Assembly (NCBI RefSeq): GCF_943373825.1
Contig: NZ_CALSBP010000003.1
Coordinates: 124,001-188,000, forward strand
Direction: 5' to 3'
DNA from: Aquimarina spinulae
GTDB lineage: Bacteria > Bacteroidota > Bacteroidia > Flavobacteriales > Flavobacteriaceae
Length of the DNA stretch: 64,000 nucleotides
Shown piece after piece: positions 45,044 to 54,277 of the stretch. The number at the start of each line of letters is the position of its first letter. The stretch's first letter is position 1. The translations under genes were made by a program, and so were the position numbers. The notes under the pieces were generated by a model. That model had not been told where the DNA came from. It was given only the letters and a program-made list of their open reading frames with translations, and did not search any database.

Positions 45044-46486
45044 ATGCAGAATACAATACCAAAAACAGATATGTTAGAGAAAGCTTATGATCCTTCAGAT
45101 TTCAGAAAGATGGGACATCAAGTTATTGATTTACTTGCAGATCACTTAGAAAAGGTTCAAACCGATCGAGAACATCCTGTATTACCTTTTCGCAATCCAG
45201 AAGAGGAACTATCCTATTGGAAACAAGATTTTGAATCAGATTCGGGGACATTAGATGTATTTAAAAGTATTTTAGATCACTCAGTTCAGGTACATCACCC
45301 AAGATATATTGGTCATCAAGTTGCAGTTCCTGCATTAGTTTCAACTTTGGCTGGATTGATGTCTGATTTGTTAAATAACGGTACTGGTGTATATGAAATG
45401 GGAATGGCGGCTAATGCAATTGAAAAGATCGTTACTGATTTTGTAGCGCAAAGAATTGGATATACTGCAGAAACTTCTGGTTTTCTTACTTCGGGAGGTA
45501 CTTTGGCTAATCTTACAGCTTTATTAGCAGCACGTAAAGCTAAAGCTCCATCTGCTGTTTGGGAACAGGGACATCAAGAAAAATTGGCAGTTATGGTTTC
45601 TGAAGAAGCGCATTATTGTATTGATAGAGCAGCCAGAATTCTTGGTTTAGGAAGCGAAGGAATTATTAAAGTACCAGTAGATATAGATTTTAAAATAGAT
45701 ACAAGTGTACTAAGTAAGTATTTGGATAAAGCTAAATCTGATGGGTTTCATGTGATTGCACTTATCGGTTGTGCGTGTTCTACTGCCACAGGGTCATATG
45801 ATGATTTAGAAGCATTAGCAGATTTTGCAGAACTAAATAACCTGTGGTTTCATATTGATGGAGCACATGGTGGCGGAGTGGTGTTTTCAAAAAAATATAA
45901 ACATTTAACTAATGGAATATCTCGTGCTGATTCTGTAGTTATAGATTTTCATAAAATGTTAATGACTCCTGCTTTAAACACAGCATTAATTTTTAAGAAA
46001 GAAGAAAATGCTTATCAAACATTTGCCCAAAAAGCTCAATACCTTTGGGATTCTCAACATACCAGGGAATGGTACAATTCGGGAAAACGAACTTTTGAAT
46101 GTACAAAATTAATGATGTCTATTAAGGTGTATACCATCCTTAAGACATATGGAGAAGAAATATTCGAAAAGAATATTGATAAACTTTATGATCTGAGTTC
46201 GGTCTTTGCCAAAATGATAAGAGAGCGACTTTCTTTCGAATTAGCGCTGGAGCCAGAAGCTAATATTATTAATTTCAGATATTTCAAAACAGATAGCGAG
46301 GATCTTAATACTCTTAATAATACTATTCGCCAAAGGTTAGTGAAATCTGGTAAGTTTTATATTGTTCAGACAACAATAGGAGAGCATCGCTATTTAAGAA
46401 CTACGATTATGAACCCATTAACTCACGAAGATGATCTAAGAGCTCTTTTGGATGAAATAGAGCATATTGCAGAAACTTTGGTGTAA
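45044..46486 (+). CDS. Group II PLP-dependent decarboxylase (2,4-diaminobutyrate/aromatic amino acid decarboxylase family)
   Basis: 480 residues from the ATG at 45044; the GTG at 45011 and the ATG at 45071 are alternatives. SGGTLANLTAL (phosphate cup, about 150), HIDGAHGGG (cofactor Asp, about 272-280) and DFHKMLMTPA (Schiff-base Lys) are all present. The HxDGAHG form resembles L-2,4-diaminobutyrate decarboxylases more than aromatic ones, but the substrate cannot be settled from motifs. A DABA aminotransferase gene is not adjacent. Probably controlled by the divergent LysR protein and by the leader hairpin. Confidence 0.86.
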   Translation: MQNTIPKTDMLEKAYDPSDFRKMGHQVIDLLADHLEKVQTDREHPVLPFRNPEEELSYWKQDFESDSGTLDVFKSILDHSVQVHHPRYIGHQVAVPALVSTLAGLMSDLLNNGTGVYEMGMAANAIEKIVTDFVAQRIGYTAETSGFLTSGGTLANLTALLAARKAKAPSAVWEQGHQEKLAVMVSEEAHYCIDRAARILGLGSEGIIKVPVDIDFKIDTSVLSKYLDKAKSDGFHVIALIGCACSTATGSYDDLEALADFAELNNLWFHIDGAHGGGVVFSKKYKHLTNGISRADSVVIDFHKMLMTPALNTALIFKKEENAYQTFAQKAQYLWDSQHTREWYNSGKRTFECTKLMMSIKVYTILKTYGEEIFEKNIDKLYDLSSVFAKMIRERLSFELALEPEANIINFRYFKTDSEDLNTLNNTIRQRLVKSGKFYIVQTTIGEHRYLRTTIMNPLTHEDDLRALLDEIEHIAETLV

Positions 46487-46569
46487 TTAGATTTTGATAT
46501 TTAACATTTGTTAACGCAACGTATACTAAATGTAATTCATCTACTGTTATATAATAGTAACCAAAAATA

Positions 46570-46989
46570 ATGGAGATGAAACATTTTATTTATGTAATAT
46601 TCTTATTTACAATAATAGGTTGTAGTGGGGATGATGATGGTGCCCCAGTTAATCCGCCTTCTAATCCATCTGGCTTAACAGGGATTTGGAATTTAGTAAA
46701 TGTTACAGGTGGGTTTGCAGGTATAAATGATGATTTTGATAAAGGAGTTATAGTTTGGGACTTTGATGATACTAAAAAAAGAGTAGAAGTAACTAATAAT
46801 AACGCTGCTAATTCTTCTACCGAAGATTTATTTCCAACAGGAATTTATACTTTTTCTATTATTACTATAAATGGTAATAAAGAACTGATCGTCAATGAAA
46901 GAAACTTAGGTAATTTTGAGATTACAACTAATGAATTTGTCGTTGACGAACAGTTTAAAGATGGTTTTCGTTATACATTTCGGCGTTAA
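46570..46989 (+). CDS. Lipocalin-like lipoprotein of unknown function
   Basis: 139 residues. The signal MEMKHFIYVIFLFTIIGC ends with a lipidated Cys (about 18) followed by SGDDDG, a surface-export acidic run. The body has LTGIWNLVNVTGGF and alternating strands to RYTFRR, like small lipocalin-like domains of Bacteroidota. Its stop overlaps the convergent DUF4139 gene by 4 bases. No specific function can be named. Confidence 0.72.
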   Translation: MEMKHFIYVIFLFTIIGCSGDDDGAPVNPPSNPSGLTGIWNLVNVTGGFAGINDDFDKGVIVWDFDDTKKRVEVTNNNAANSSTEDLFPTGIYTFSIITINGNKELIVNERNLGNFEITTNEFVVDEQFKDGFRYTFRR

Positions 46990-48758
46990 AGGGTAATCTG
47001 TTTGTTTTTTGGATATTTAACTTGATAAGAAAATTGCTTTTCTACCTTTTGGTTAGAAGAAATGTCTAGTTTCCAGGTCATAATGCCGGTTTTGGTATCA
47101 TACTTTGCATTACCAGAATTTATATTATCCAGTTTGATCTCTTTATTTTGTGAAACTGGCATACGATCTTCTAGAGTAATAAAGATTTTATTTTGTTTGT
47201 TGTTCTTGATGCTTATTTTGTACCCACGATTTATGATTCTATTATTTCCTGTAAAGGATTTGCTTTTGAAATTATCGAGTAGTTCTCTTTTTACAACAAT
47301 ATTTGGATCTACACCTAGAGAAATGGTTAAACTATCTGTTGTGGCCAGAGGATCAATATTTGTTTTACCAGCAAAACTCCCTTCAAAATAGATATTCGCT
47401 TCTCCTGCTAAGAGATTAAATTGTTCCCAGTTTCCTAGTTTTGCGGTAAGAAATACGTTTTCATTAAGTTCTGGTGCGGTATAGTATTGATAATCGGCTT
47501 TCATATCAAATTTGTCAATAGCAATTACGGTAATATCGGCATTAGAATTAATGGTGTATTTCTTTTTGATTTTAAATCGGGTACTGGTTATTCCCGATTC
47601 TTTGGTTTCGACGATTTGGTTGTACTCTTTTTTTTCTTCCTTTCTTTCGGTGGAAGAAAGACCACGAATTTTTCCTCGTAATTTAGAAGTAACAACTACT
47701 TCTTCCAATGATTCTAAACTTTCATCTAATTTTACATCTATGGATGAAGAATGGATAGGAATCGTTTTATTATTAAACCCAAGATAAGAGAAAAAAAGCT
47801 CTCGGCCACCCTGGATATTTATAGTGTATCTCCCGTCAAAACCTGTTTGTATTCCATTAGTTGTTCCCTTTTCTACTACATTAGCCCCGGGAAGAGGCAT
47901 CCCTTGTTCATCTGTAATGATCCCAGATACTCTTCTTATGGTTGGATTGTATTTATAAGAATACTTGTTAACTGTATTATCCTTTCTATATCCTCGATAC
48001 GTAAAATTTAAATATTTTGGATTTAGATCTGGTTTTAGGTTATTAGTATTAGGGTCTCCGGTAGATAGGATGATATTTGCATTTTTCCAATCTGTCCCCG
48101 TTTGTTGATATACATTTGCTTTATAAGTTATATTAAGTGGTGACTCTGTGCTATTTGATTTAATATCATATAGAGGAAACCATCCAGCATTAGCAACATT
48201 ATATCGTATTTCTAAGATTAAATTAGAGGCAATAGGGGAGTCTAGTTTCAATTTGATCTCACCTCGTTCTTCTTTGGTGTGACCTTCAAGTTTATTGATT
48301 TCATTTTTAAGGTTTTTGATTTGATTATTTAGATCATTTACCTTTTGAGTGAGTGAGTATATTTCGTTTTCTATTGCTGTTGATCTTTCTCGATAATAAG
48401 CAGAAATTTCTTTTACTTTTTCTAAGGAAATAGGGGTTTCATCACTTCCAATACGTTGATTGTTATTTAAAAGTTTTTGTTCTTGTTGAAGACCCGATAC
48501 ATTATTATTAAAATTATTTTTTTGCTGTAATATTGACTTTAGTTGTTTTTTTAAAGATGCTAACTCTTCAGAATCTTTTTTCTTTTCCAGATAATTAATT
48601 GCGAAATTTATGGCAAGAATGGATGTATTCTTTAATCCAGATATTTGAATACTGTTTTCTTCGATATTAGGAGATAGATCTGATAATGTGATCTCATTGA
48701 TACCCGAAGTTAAATTCACAGAGGCTATTCGTTTTATTTGTGCTCCTTCAAGATACAC
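46986..48758 (-). CDS. DUF4139 (MuiA-like) protein, main frame of a frameshifted gene
   Basis: 590 residues from a GTG at 48758, but the GTG is inside the family N-terminus and no signal peptide follows. The DUF4140-like N-terminal domain with a coiled coil (about 60-150) leads into the DUF4139 beta domain, interrupted at about 275-355 by a carboxypeptidase-regulatory-like (CarboxypepD_reg) domain ending LEEVVVTS. Joining the upstream frame at the A10 tract (48785-48794) with one base fewer would give a 621-residue exported protein starting at 48852. So this copy is out of frame with its signal peptide: sequencing error, phase-variable off state, or decay. Function of the family is poorly known. 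Confidence 0.75.
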   Translation of the reverse strand: MYLEGAQIKRIASVNLTSGINEITLSDLSPNIEENSIQISGLKNTSILAINFAINYLEKKKDSEELASLKKQLKSILQQKNNFNNNVSGLQQEQKLLNNNQRIGSDETPISLEKVKEISAYYRERSTAIENEIYSLTQKVNDLNNQIKNLKNEINKLEGHTKEERGEIKLKLDSPIASNLILEIRYNVANAGWFPLYDIKSNSTESPLNITYKANVYQQTGTDWKNANIILSTGDPNTNNLKPDLNPKYLNFTYRGYRKDNTVNKYSYKYNPTIRRVSGIITDEQGMPLPGANVVEKGTTNGIQTGFDGRYTINIQGGRELFFSYLGFNNKTIPIHSSSIDVKLDESLESLEEVVVTSKLRGKIRGLSSTERKEEKKEYNQIVETKESGITSTRFKIKKKYTINSNADITVIAIDKFDMKADYQYYTAPELNENVFLTAKLGNWEQFNLLAGEANIYFEGSFAGKTNIDPLATTDSLTISLGVDPNIVVKRELLDNFKSKSFTGNNRIINRGYKISIKNNKQNKIFITLEDRMPVSQNKEIKLDNINSGNAKYDTKTGIMTWKLDISSNQKVEKQFSYQVKYPKNKQITL

Positions 48759-48780
48759 GGTTACCTCTTCTATTGTAGTT

Positions 48781-48852
48781 TTAGTTTTTTTTTTCAGCGC
48801 CAGATGCTATTATAAATGAAAAAAACAAAAATAATAATGTATAGGTCTTCAT
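48781..48852 (-). pseudogene. Detached signal-peptide frame of the DUF4139 gene
   Basis: The ATG at 48852 opens a 23-codon frame, MKTYTLLFLFFSFIIASGAEKKN, then TAA. The first 19 residues are a standard signal peptide. Removing one A from the A10 run fuses it in frame (EKKTKTTIEEVTVYLEG) to the DUF4139 body. Confidence 0.75.
48785..48794 (-). repeat. A10 homopolymer at the frameshift
   Basis: Ten consecutive A on the minus strand, at the junction of the two frames. Runs of this length are prone to slipped-strand changes and also to sequencing miscounts. Confidence 0.85.
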
Positions 48853-49074
48853 AGTAGTATGGTTTTAATTATAAAGCGAATGTATAGTGTTGCTTTTCTT
48901 ATAAAAACCAGAATTGAGTGAATTGCCCTTTTGATTTAGGTAACGCTTCTTTTTAAAGTTGTTCGTTTATGTTTTTAGCAGGGGAAAAACCCCCTGAGCA
49001 TTCTTAGTTAAAATCCCCTTACGCTGTATCATTCTTATCTATACATTTGAAGTATCACATAAACACTCATAAAG

Positions 49075-49260
49075 ATGAAACGGCTTTTACTACCCATAGT
49101 GCTTATTACTTTTGCTGTAATATGTCTCAGTATTGTACATATTGATAATATTAATAAGTTAGATGCTCAATCAAATGAACTAAGAAAAAAACATCAAACA
49201 GAGCATACGGTAAAACATAGAACAAATGATTCTTCGGTTAATATACCGGAAACCAAATGA
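49075..49260 (+). CDS. Possible small membrane-anchored protein
   Basis: 61 residues: a hydrophobic N-terminal helix (about 4-22, LLLPIVLITFAVICLSIV) then a charged tail rich in Lys, His and Asn. It could be a real single-pass small protein, but no family is recognised and no promoter or terminator supports it. Confidence 0.4.
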   Translation: MKRLLLPIVLITFAVICLSIVHIDNINKLDAQSNELRKKHQTEHTVKHRTNDSSVNIPETK

Positions 49261-49285
49261 AGGAATATAAACAATGATTTAATTA

Positions 49286-49699
49286 CTATTGATCTATAAA
49301 AAGAGCGTTGAGTTCTGGAGTTGGAATCATACAACTTTCTTTTTTACCAAACCATTTATACCTGTTTTTGGCAATAATATCGTAAATCCAATCTCTAAAG
49401 AATCTAGGTAAAATAAGAAAAACAGAAAGTAGAGGATATATGCCAGAGAGTTGTTTTGCAATATGTAGAGCGGCTGTTGACTTATAATAGTAAGCAATAT
49501 CAGGCTCAATTAATAGTATAGAGTCTAATTTTGTAGGATCAATATTTCTCTCTGCGATTAATTTTTTACCAATTTTACTTTGTAATGGAGCATAGCGAAA
49601 TACATCATTTTTATCTCGTTTAATAGTAAATAAGACTGCAGTGTTGCATAAATTACAAACACCATCAAATAATATGATCTTTTTTCCATCTTCAATCAT
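49286..49699 (-). CDS. DCC-family thiol-disulfide oxidoreductase-like protein (DUF393)
   Basis: 137 residues from the ATG at 49699 (MIEDGKKIILFDGVCNLCN). The CxxC in FDGVCNLCN (about 16 and 19) is the family's signature, and FRYAPLQS is conserved. The family is predicted to have a thioredoxin-like fold; substrate unknown. A start 13 codons upstream is possible, but a minus-strand -7 element TATCTTTG (49711-49704) lies right before the chosen ATG, so an mRNA from it would be nearly leaderless. Confidence 0.83.
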   Translation of the reverse strand: MIEDGKKIILFDGVCNLCNTAVLFTIKRDKNDVFRYAPLQSKIGKKLIAERNIDPTKLDSILLIEPDIAYYYKSTAALHIAKQLSGIYPLLSVFLILPRFFRDWIYDIIAKNRYKWFGKKESCMIPTPELNALFIDQ

Positions 49700-49757
49700 A
49701 ATACAAAGATAATAGGAATATGTAGTATTAATAACCAATTATCAATATATTTAAGAA

Positions 49758-50573
49758 TCATTTGGCGATTACAGAATCAATAACCTGTTGTGTCGTAATC
49801 TGAAGATTTTTAGGAAGTTTATTATCTTTTGGTAAAACAGCAAGATAGCGATCATTATTAGAATCATAGACTTGCTTGAAAACCGGGTCATCTAATTGCA
49901 AGGCATCACAAATTTCTTTAATTAGATCGAGATGATAAATAAGATCAGTACTTCCAAGGTGAAAAACTCCTTTCTTATTGCGATTAATGATATAATGTAT
50001 TTGTTGTGTTAGCTTAAATATCGAAGTTGCATTAATAATAACATTAGGAAAAACTTCTATAGGTGCTTTAAGGTCATGAAGAGTTTTAAGCTCTTGTACT
50101 CTTGGAGTAGTAGAACCAAAAATCATAGGCACCCGAGCTATTACGTATTTATGAACAGGTAATCGCATTAGTGCATTTTCAATTTTTATTTTGAATCTGC
50201 CAAAAACGCTATCACTAAGGGTTTTGTCATATTCGTAAGATGGGTAATTGCTAAAAGAATCAAATACATTAGCACTAGAGATAAAAACAAGTCGACATTT
50301 ATGTTTTTGAATCCATTGTATAATACGTTGATGCGCGTCTAATTGTGAATTAAAGTTACCTCTTAGAGCAGTAATAATAATGGTAGGCTTAAGATTATCT
50401 AGTAAAATAGAGATATCTTCCATTTCCATATCATACTGAAAGAACTTTTGATTTTTTTCAAAAAAAGGATTGTCGGTATGGTATGTACCGTAAGTATCAA
50501 AATAGGAATTAAGCTCTTTATATAATGCATTTCCTATAAAACCACTGGCTCCTATGATTAAAACTTTCTTCAA
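49758..50573 (-). CDS. NAD-dependent epimerase / sugar-nucleotide reductase-like protein
   Basis: 271 residues from a TTG at 50573, which gives the standard opening LKKVLIIGASGFIGNALYKEL (Rossmann GxSGFxG). A TTG 11 codons upstream (50606) is the other choice; no ATG fits. The short-chain SDR fold resembles RmlD-type dTDP-4-dehydrorhamnose reductases, with SSANVF and the YDKTLSD segment, but the canonical catalytic YxxxK is not obvious as YGKxK. Substrate is unknown. It is not in a polysaccharide cluster. Confidence 0.78.
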   Translation of the reverse strand: MKKVLIIGASGFIGNALYKELNSYFDTYGTYHTDNPFFEKNQKFFQYDMEMEDISILLDNLKPTIIITALRGNFNSQLDAHQRIIQWIQKHKCRLVFISSANVFDSFSNYPSYEYDKTLSDSVFGRFKIKIENALMRLPVHKYVIARVPMIFGSTTPRVQELKTLHDLKAPIEVFPNVIINATSIFKLTQQIHYIINRNKKGVFHLGSTDLIYHLDLIKEICDALQLDDPVFKQVYDSNNDRYLAVLPKDNKLPKNLQITTQQVIDSVIAK

Positions 50574-50656
50574 TGTTAGTGATGTGTAAAAAAAATTAAG
50601 TTCCAAATATTACTACTGTAACTTTGAAACTTAACTATACTATTTTTATTGTAAAA

Positions 50657-51739
50657 CTACCCTTTGTAGAAAGGTAATTTTATTACTGTTGCAGGAATTG
50701 CATTTTTACGTACCTGGATATTGATTTTACTTCCTGGTTTTGCAAAAATCGAAGGGACATATCCAAGACCAATACCTTTTCCTAAAGAAGGAGACATAGT
50801 ACCAGAAGTTACTATCCCAATACTATTTCCGTTTCCGTCTACAATATCATAATCATGACGAGGAATACCACGTTCATCTAACTCAAAACCAATTAATTTT
50901 CGTTCTGCACCATGCTCTTTTTCTTTGGCTAAGGCTTCTGCATTAATAAAATCTTTTGAGAATTTAGTAACCCAACCTAATCCAGCTTCAATAGGAGAGG
51001 TGGTATCATTAATATCATTACCATAAAGGCAATATCCCATTTCTAATCTTAATGTATCTCTGGCAGCAAGACCAATAGGTTTAATATCATAATCTGCTCC
51101 AGCTTCTAATACTTTACTCCAGATTTGTTCTACTTCAGAATTTTTACAATAAATTTCAAAACCACCACTACCAGTATATCCTGTAGCAGAAATAATAACA
51201 TGTTCGACCCCTGCAAAATCAGACACTTCAAAAGTATAAAATTTCATTGCTTCAAGATCAACAGAGGTTAAAGACTGCATAGCTATGGCGGCTTTTGGTC
51301 CTTGAATAGCTAATAAAGAATACTCATCAGATAGGTCACGCATGTCAGCATTCATTGTGTTATGACTGCTTATCCAATCCCAGTCTTTTTTGATATTAGA
51401 TGCGTTGACCACCATAAGATACTTTTGATCAGCAATTCTATATACAATTAAATCATCTACAATTCCACCTTTATCATTTGGTAAGTAACTATATTGAGCT
51501 TTTCCATCTACTAACTTAGAAGCATCATTAGAAGTTACTTTTTGGATAAGGTCTAATGCATTGGGACCAGTAATAAGAAACTCTCCCATATGAGATACAT
51601 CAAAAACGCCAACACTTTTACGTACTGTTTCGTGTTCTATATTTACACCTTCGTAAGATACGGGCATATTATAACCAGCAAAAGGAACCATTTTAGCTCC
51701 CAAGGCAGTATGAATTTCTGTCAAAGCAGTATTTTGCAT
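50657..51739 (-). CDS. gcvT: Glycine cleavage system T protein (aminomethyltransferase)
   Basis: 360 residues, standard length. [27 protein letters not shown] (about 42-53) and the folate-binding region [12 protein letters not shown] and [19 protein letters not shown] are intact. It transfers the methylene group from the H-protein aminomethyl arm to tetrahydrofolate, releasing ammonia. The gcvH and gcvP genes are not in the window. Confidence 0.96.
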   Translation of the reverse strand: MQNTALTEIHTALGAKMVPFAGYNMPVSYEGVNIEHETVRKSVGVFDVSHMGEFLITGPNALDLIQKVTSNDASKLVDGKAQYSYLPNDKGGIVDDLIVYRIADQKYLMVVNASNIKKDWDWISSHNTMNADMRDLSDEYSLLAIQGPKAAIAMQSLTSVDLEAMKFYTFEVSDFAGVEHVIISATGYTGSGGFEIYCKNSEVEQIWSKVLEAGADYDIKPIGLAARDTLRLEMGYCLYGNDINDTTSPIEAGLGWVTKFSKDFINAEALAKEKEHGAERKLIGFELDERGIPRHDYDIVDGNGNSIGIVTSGTMSPSLGKGIGLGYVPSIFAKPGSKINIQVRKNAIPATVIKLPFYKG

Positions 51740-51916
51740 AATAGATGATTTATGGTTATCAAATAGACGCCGAATGTAAAAAACTTTGTGTAGGTATCCA
51801 ATGCTTTTTTGTATAATCCTAATAAATTATTGATTAGACATTATAATGATGATTAAAATTTGAATAGATAAAAGGTACAAAATAATTCTAAGAACATTTC
51901 TATTCATGGTATTTAG

Positions 51917-51924
51917 TAACTTTG
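51917..51924 (+). promoter_or_regulatory. -7 promoter element of the DUF3052 gene
   Basis: TAACTTTG matches TAnnTTTG. The transcript start near 51930 rules out the GTG at 51929 as start codon and supports the ATG at 51962. Confidence 0.6.
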
Positions 51925-51961
51925 ACTAGTGTTATTAATGTATTGTAAACACATTTTAGTT

Positions 51962-52375
51962 ATGCCAACAGGATATTCGGGGACACCTCTAGCCAAAAAA
52001 TTAGGAATTAAAGATGATGATACACTAATGCTATATAAACAACCAAATTATTATTATAGTCTTTTTTCAGATATACCGAAAAGAATTAGAGAAGTAAAGC
52101 AGCCTAAAAATGAAAGTGTAGATTTTATTCATATTTTTTGTACCACTTTTGCAGAATTACAGGAAGTAGCAGTCATGTATAAGGTTGCTTTAAAAAAGAA
52201 CGGAATGTTATGGGTAAGCTGGCCAAAAGGAAGCTCAGTAATTCCTACAGATCTTAAAAGAGATCCTATAAGAAATTATCTAATTAGTATTGGGTTAGTT
52301 GATGTAAAAGTGGCTGCAATAGATAAAGATTGGAGTGGATTAAAATTTGTATACAGAATCAAGGATAGAAATTAA
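51962..52375 (+). CDS. DUF3052-like protein
   Basis: 137 residues from the ATG at 51962, giving MPTGYSGTPLAKKLGIKD, the usual opening of this family. It is a small soluble alpha/beta protein with LWVSWPKGSS and a C-terminal VKVAAIDKDWSGLKFVYR. Members are widespread and uncharacterised; some are annotated as DUF3052. No operon partner. Confidence 0.78.
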   Translation: MPTGYSGTPLAKKLGIKDDDTLMLYKQPNYYYSLFSDIPKRIREVKQPKNESVDFIHIFCTTFAELQEVAVMYKVALKKNGMLWVSWPKGSSVIPTDLKRDPIRNYLISIGLVDVKVAAIDKDWSGLKFVYRIKDRN

Positions 52376-52569
52376 TGAGGTAAAAATTTATTGATATATC
52401 TATTTTTGAAGTTTTTATACCCAAATAATAAATTAATAAAATCTTTGGATATATGCATATATACCAAGGGTTTGTGGTTTGTTTTGTGATAATGAAATTT
52501 TTAGTGTTAATTATTTGTTGTAGTATCGTTAAAAAAAAATATTTACCTTTATCATGAATTATTGTACTA

Positions 52570-53142
52570 GTGAAAAAGGAATCACAAATAACACAAAGCT
52601 TTTTCATTAAGAATATAAATGAAGGAAATGAAGAAGCCTTCAAGATTCTTTTTGAACTTTATTATAGTAAGTTATTATATGTAGCTCAAAGCTATGTTTC
52701 TAATAAAGAAGAAGCAGAAGAGATAGTACAGGATGTATTTGTGAAAATCTGGAAAAACAAAAAAAATATTACTACTAATATTAATGGGTACCTGTTTAAG
52801 AGTACCAAAAATTCCTGCCTAGATTATCTACGATCCAAAAAATATAAGCTTAATCGCTCGAATAATATAGTGCAACTTGAAGCATTTATAAATCATAGTG
52901 CACTTGCAGATAAAGATGCTTCTTCTATATTAGAGAAAGAATTAGAACAAAGAATACAGACAGGTATTGAATTACTTCCTAAGAAATGTAAAAAAGTTTT
53001 TGTTAAAAGCCGAATTGAAGGTTTAAAGAATAGGGAAATATCTGATGAATTAGATATTTCTATTAAAACTGTAGAGAATCATATGTCTAAAGCTATAAAG
53101 CATATGAGGCTACATCTACGCGAATTTTTATCTTTTTTTTAA
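52570..53142 (+). CDS. ECF RNA polymerase sigma factor
   Basis: 190 residues with a GTG start. Region 2 (FKILFELYYSKLLYVAQSYVSNKEEAEEIVQDVFVKIWKNK, about 24-64) and region 4 (LPKKCKKVFVKSRIEGLKNREISDELDISIKTVENHMSKAI, about 137-177) are intact. It is the first gene of a sigma/FecR/SusC/SusD set and should direct transcription of the uptake genes when its anti-sigma partner signals. A G7-tract promoter-like element follows the gene. Confidence 0.94.
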   Translation: MKKESQITQSFFIKNINEGNEEAFKILFELYYSKLLYVAQSYVSNKEEAEEIVQDVFVKIWKNKKNITTNINGYLFKSTKNSCLDYLRSKKYKLNRSNNIVQLEAFINHSALADKDASSILEKELEQRIQTGIELLPKKCKKVFVKSRIEGLKNREISDELDISIKTVENHMSKAIKHMRLHLREFLSFF

Positions 53143-53160
53143 AAAAAACCAAAAATAATT

Positions 53161-53188
53161 GGGGGGGTAATACATATTTGTACGTCTG
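53161..53188 (+). promoter_or_regulatory. Candidate ECF-type promoter before fecR
   Basis: A G7 run with TAA (53161-53170) and CGTCTG (53183-53188) are spaced like the -35 and -10 of ECF-sigma promoters (the -10 CGTC is widespread). It lies 23 bases before the FecR start codon. This would let the sigma factor drive fecR-susCD; not proven. Confidence 0.4.
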
Positions 53189-53210
53189 TATAAATATAAG
53201 ACTGTAATTA

Positions 53211-54185
53211 ATGCAAGAAAAAGACCTTATAAAGTATATAAAGGGAGATACCAGTCCTGATGAAAAGAAATTAGTAATTGAATGGATCAAAAAAGATAGC
53301 GAGCATCAAAAACAATTCAATTTATTAAAAGCAGAATATGTTGCTTCTACTTTGGATTCGTTAAGTGATATGGATGTCAATGCTCAGTATCAACGTTTTT
53401 CTTCAAAGAGAACTAAGAAGAAAAGATACTATTACACAGCTATTGCGGCATCTATAGTAGTACCTTTTATGATGTGGTATATGTTTACACCTTTTCCTAA
53501 TAACAATTCGGTTGTTGATACTACAGAAATTTTTAATCCTACTACTAAGCATGTAGCTACGAGCCATGGAGGGTACAAAACAGTAGTGTTACCAGATGGT
53601 TCTACTATTGTATTAAATGCCAATAGTAGTCTTACTTACCCCAATACATTTACAGATAGTATTAGAAAAGTTACTTTGATAGGAGAAGCATTTTTTGATA
53701 TAAAAAGGGATGTAACGAAACCTTTTATAGTAACTACAGACCATATCAATATTAGAGTTTTGGGTACATCATTTAATGTGAAATCCTATCCAAAAGACGA
53801 AAAAATTGAAACTACATTGGTAACAGGAAAAGTTGAAGTTTTTCAACAACAAAAAGAAAAACCCATCGTTTTGGAACCATCGCAAAGGGCAATTTTTGAT
53901 AAAGAAAAAAGTAATATCAAAGTGGATAAAGTGGATTCTAAAAATATAGTTGCCTGGCAGGAAGGTAAATTAATTTTCGACAAGACCCCATTAAAACAAG
54001 TTGTATTAGATCTAAACAGAAAATATAATGTAGAGTTTACAATTAAATCTGATTCACTTCTACAATACAAATATACAGGAGAGTTCGATAACCTTACCCT
54101 AAAAGAGGTGTTGGAACTCATCAAAATGTCTTCACCCATTAATTATAAATATGTAAACAACAAAGTCATGCTCAATTCAGAATAA
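53211..54185 (+). CDS. FecR-family anti-sigma factor
   Basis: 324 residues: an N-terminal cytosolic anti-sigma segment (about 1-75), one membrane helix (YYYTAIAASIVVPFMMWYMF, about 74-93), the periplasmic FecR domain (about 115-215; VVLPDGSTIVLNANSSLTYP and GEAFFDIKRD) and a C-terminal DUF4974/STN-like domain (about 250-322). It holds the ECF sigma at the membrane and senses the STN domain of the SusC partner encoded next. Confidence 0.94.
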   Translation: MQEKDLIKYIKGDTSPDEKKLVIEWIKKDSEHQKQFNLLKAEYVASTLDSLSDMDVNAQYQRFSSKRTKKKRYYYTAIAASIVVPFMMWYMFTPFPNNNSVVDTTEIFNPTTKHVATSHGGYKTVVLPDGSTIVLNANSSLTYPNTFTDSIRKVTLIGEAFFDIKRDVTKPFIVTTDHINIRVLGTSFNVKSYPKDEKIETTLVTGKVEVFQQQKEKPIVLEPSQRAIFDKEKSNIKVDKVDSKNIVAWQEGKLIFDKTPLKQVVLDLNRKYNVEFTIKSDSLLQYKYTGEFDNLTLKEVLELIKMSSPINYKYVNNKVMLNSE

Positions 54186-54197
54186 TATAATAAATAG

Positions 54198-54225
54198 AGA
54201 AGAGGATGCGGTAACATCCTCTTCT
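54198..54225 (+). promoter_or_regulatory. Hairpin between fecR and susC
   Basis: 11-bp perfect stem AGAAGAGGATG (54198-54208) / CATCCTCTTCT (54215-54225), loop CGGTAA, without a T-run. It may set the ratio of regulator to porin mRNA through partial termination or processing. Confidence 0.5.
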
Positions 54226-54277
54226 GTTAATCATTTAACTAGACTCAGAATTAGAATAATTAAAATCACACAAAATT

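Noticed and set aside
52359..52643. 94-codon minus-strand open frame before the ECF sigma gene
   Set aside because: Overlaps the sigma factor's start and has very AT-driven composition (Ile/Asn/Lys rich).
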